The translations under genes were made by a program, and so were the position numbers. A DNA stretch of 6,303 nucleotides from assembly GCA_039934475.1 (NCBI GenBank), contig JBDTMC010000461.1:1-6303 (forward strand), in the 5' to 3' direction. The DNA is from JBDTMC01 sp039934475 (GTDB taxonomy: Bacteria; Acidobacteriota; Terriglobia; Bryobacterales; Bryobacteraceae). Under the pieces are notes generated by a model that worked only from the letters and a program-made list of their open reading frames with translations, made no database searches and had not been told where the DNA came from. This document shows positions 5,663 to 6,303 of the stretch, piece by piece (within the stretch, counting starts at the first letter, position 1; every line of letters starts with the position of its first letter).

Positions 5663-6303
5663 ATGTCCTCAGTGAAACTGGTCCTTGCCACGCTGCTGCT
5701 AGGTGGCGCGGTGTCCGCGCAGACAGCGGCCTCCGACGCTTCCACACTCGGCCACTCCTCGCATGGCAAGGCGTTTGACGCAGGCCCACGGCAGAAACCG
5801 CGAGCGTGGGATGGGATCGGGGTCGCGGAGTTTCCGATCACCACGAAGAATCCCGAGGTCCAGAAATGGTTCAACCAGGGGAACGCCATGGTGCATTCCT
5901 TTTTCTTTTATGAGGCGGAGCGGGCGTTCCGGTGGTGTCTGAAGTTGGAACCGGACAACGCGATGGCGTACTGGGGACTCGCCAACGCAACGGATGGCGA
6001 ACGCGCGAAGGATTTTGTGGCGGAGGCTGTGAAGCGAAAAGGCAAGGTAACCGAGCGCGAGAGGCTGTACATAGAGGCTCTTGAGGCGGGCATGCTGCCG
6101 AGGCCCGGGTCGTTCCGGCGGCAGAGTGCGGGCGCCAGTGTCGATCAACGGCGAGAGCAGATCAAAAAGCTGGAGACGTTGTGCTTGAAGTATCCGGACG
6201 ATATGGAGGCTCGGTCTTACCTGGCGCTGGCGATGATGGGCGGCAACCGGTATGGAACCGAATTGATCATCCGCGAGGTTCTGGCGAAGCAGCCGATGCA
6301 CCC
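5663..6303 (+). CDS. secreted TPR-repeat protein, partial (C-terminus beyond right edge)
   Basis: The frame is open from ATG 5663 to the window end, giving 213 residues and no stop. It starts MSSVKLVLATLLLGGAVSA, a Sec signal with likely cleavage after residue 19. Next comes the segment AFDAGPRQKPRAWDGIG (37-53), then FPITTKNPEVQKWFNQG (57-73) and EAERAFRWCLKLEPDNAMAY (84-103). This order (GPRQ motif, DGIG, FPITTKNPE, then a TPR helix pair with LEPDNAMAYWGLA) is characteristic of large extracytoplasmic TPR proteins common in Acidobacteriota and Planctomycetota, whose function is not established. The W-x-x-L / LEP / A-x-x-x-L pattern identifies the first TPR near 70-107. A second repeat-like region, around 167-210, includes YPDDMEARSYLALAMM (177-192). 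The lack of a visible stop explains why simple ORF calling can miss it. It lies 77 bp after the receptor in the same direction and probably has its own promoter. A role in protein-protein scaffolding is family-level inference only. Confidence 0.85.
   Translation, partial: MSSVKLVLATLLLGGAVSAQTAASDASTLGHSSHGKAFDAGPRQKPRAWDGIGVAEFPITTKNPEVQKWFNQGNAMVHSFFFYEAERAFRWCLKLEPDNAMAYWGLANATDGERAKDFVAEAVKRKGKVTERERLYIEALEAGMLPRPGSFRRQSAGASVDQRREQIKKLETLCLKYPDDMEARSYLALAMMGGNRYGTELIIREVLAKQPMH

Noticed and set aside
5699..6301. 200-codon minus-strand open frame at the right end
   Set aside because: It lies opposite the TPR protein, whose signal peptide and TPR motifs are clear; the antisense translation shows no domain.
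1..6303. CRISPR arrays, insertion sequences, tRNA/rRNA genes, tandem repeats
   Set aside because: No direct-repeat arrays, transposase motifs, terminal inverted repeats or cloverleaf signatures were seen on reading both strands.

Overview
The window is a GC-rich (roughly 60%) bacterial chromosomal segment. It holds three complete genes, two genes cut by the window edges, and one strong RNA regulatory element. Gene content suggests a Gram-negative soil-type bacterium, most likely an Acidobacteriota member of the Solibacter/Bryobacter kind. The clues are a TonB-dependent receptor with an N-terminal carboxypeptidase-like regulatory domain, Tat-exported Gfo/Idh/MocA and enolase-superfamily enzymes, a YfiT-type DinB protein, and a secreted TPR protein of a type common in Acidobacteriota and Planctomycetota. 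The taxonomic assignment is inference from family distribution, not a database match.

Layout. (1) Positions 1-361, minus strand: the N-terminal two thirds of a YfiT/BstA-like DinB-fold thiol transferase, running off the left edge. (2) Positions 377-1609, plus: a Tat-exported mandelate racemase/muconate lactonizing enzyme family protein with the D-x-H...E...E...H ligand pattern of sugar-acid dehydratases. Its start codon is only 15 bp from the divergent yfiT-like start. (3) Positions 1629-2984, plus: a Tat-exported Gfo/Idh/MocA NAD(P)-dependent oxidoreductase, 19 bp downstream and probably in the same operon. (4) Positions 2985-3299: a compact control region with a candidate sigma70-type promoter directly after the previous stop codon, a cobalamin riboswitch with a perfect match to the B12-box consensus, and a candidate expression platform. 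(5) Positions 3300-5585, plus: a TonB-dependent outer-membrane receptor, very probably a cobalamin/corrinoid importer because of the riboswitch. (6) Positions 5663 to the right edge, plus: the N-terminal 213 residues of a secreted TPR-repeat protein.

How they work together. The dehydratase-like and oxidoreductase-like genes look like a periplasmic pair acting on sugars or sugar acids, with unknown substrate. The TonB receptor is a separate, B12-repressed transcription unit. No ABC transporter or cobalamin-salvage gene is visible here. The most informative non-coding result is the riboswitch: its closing helix (3021-3030 with 3186-3195) can be drawn base by base, a promoter is correctly spaced to start transcription at that helix, and a loop-loop complementarity (3067-3073 with 3229-3235) resembles the L5-L13 kissing interaction of this class. 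I see no convincing new defence, mobile or otherwise undescribed system.
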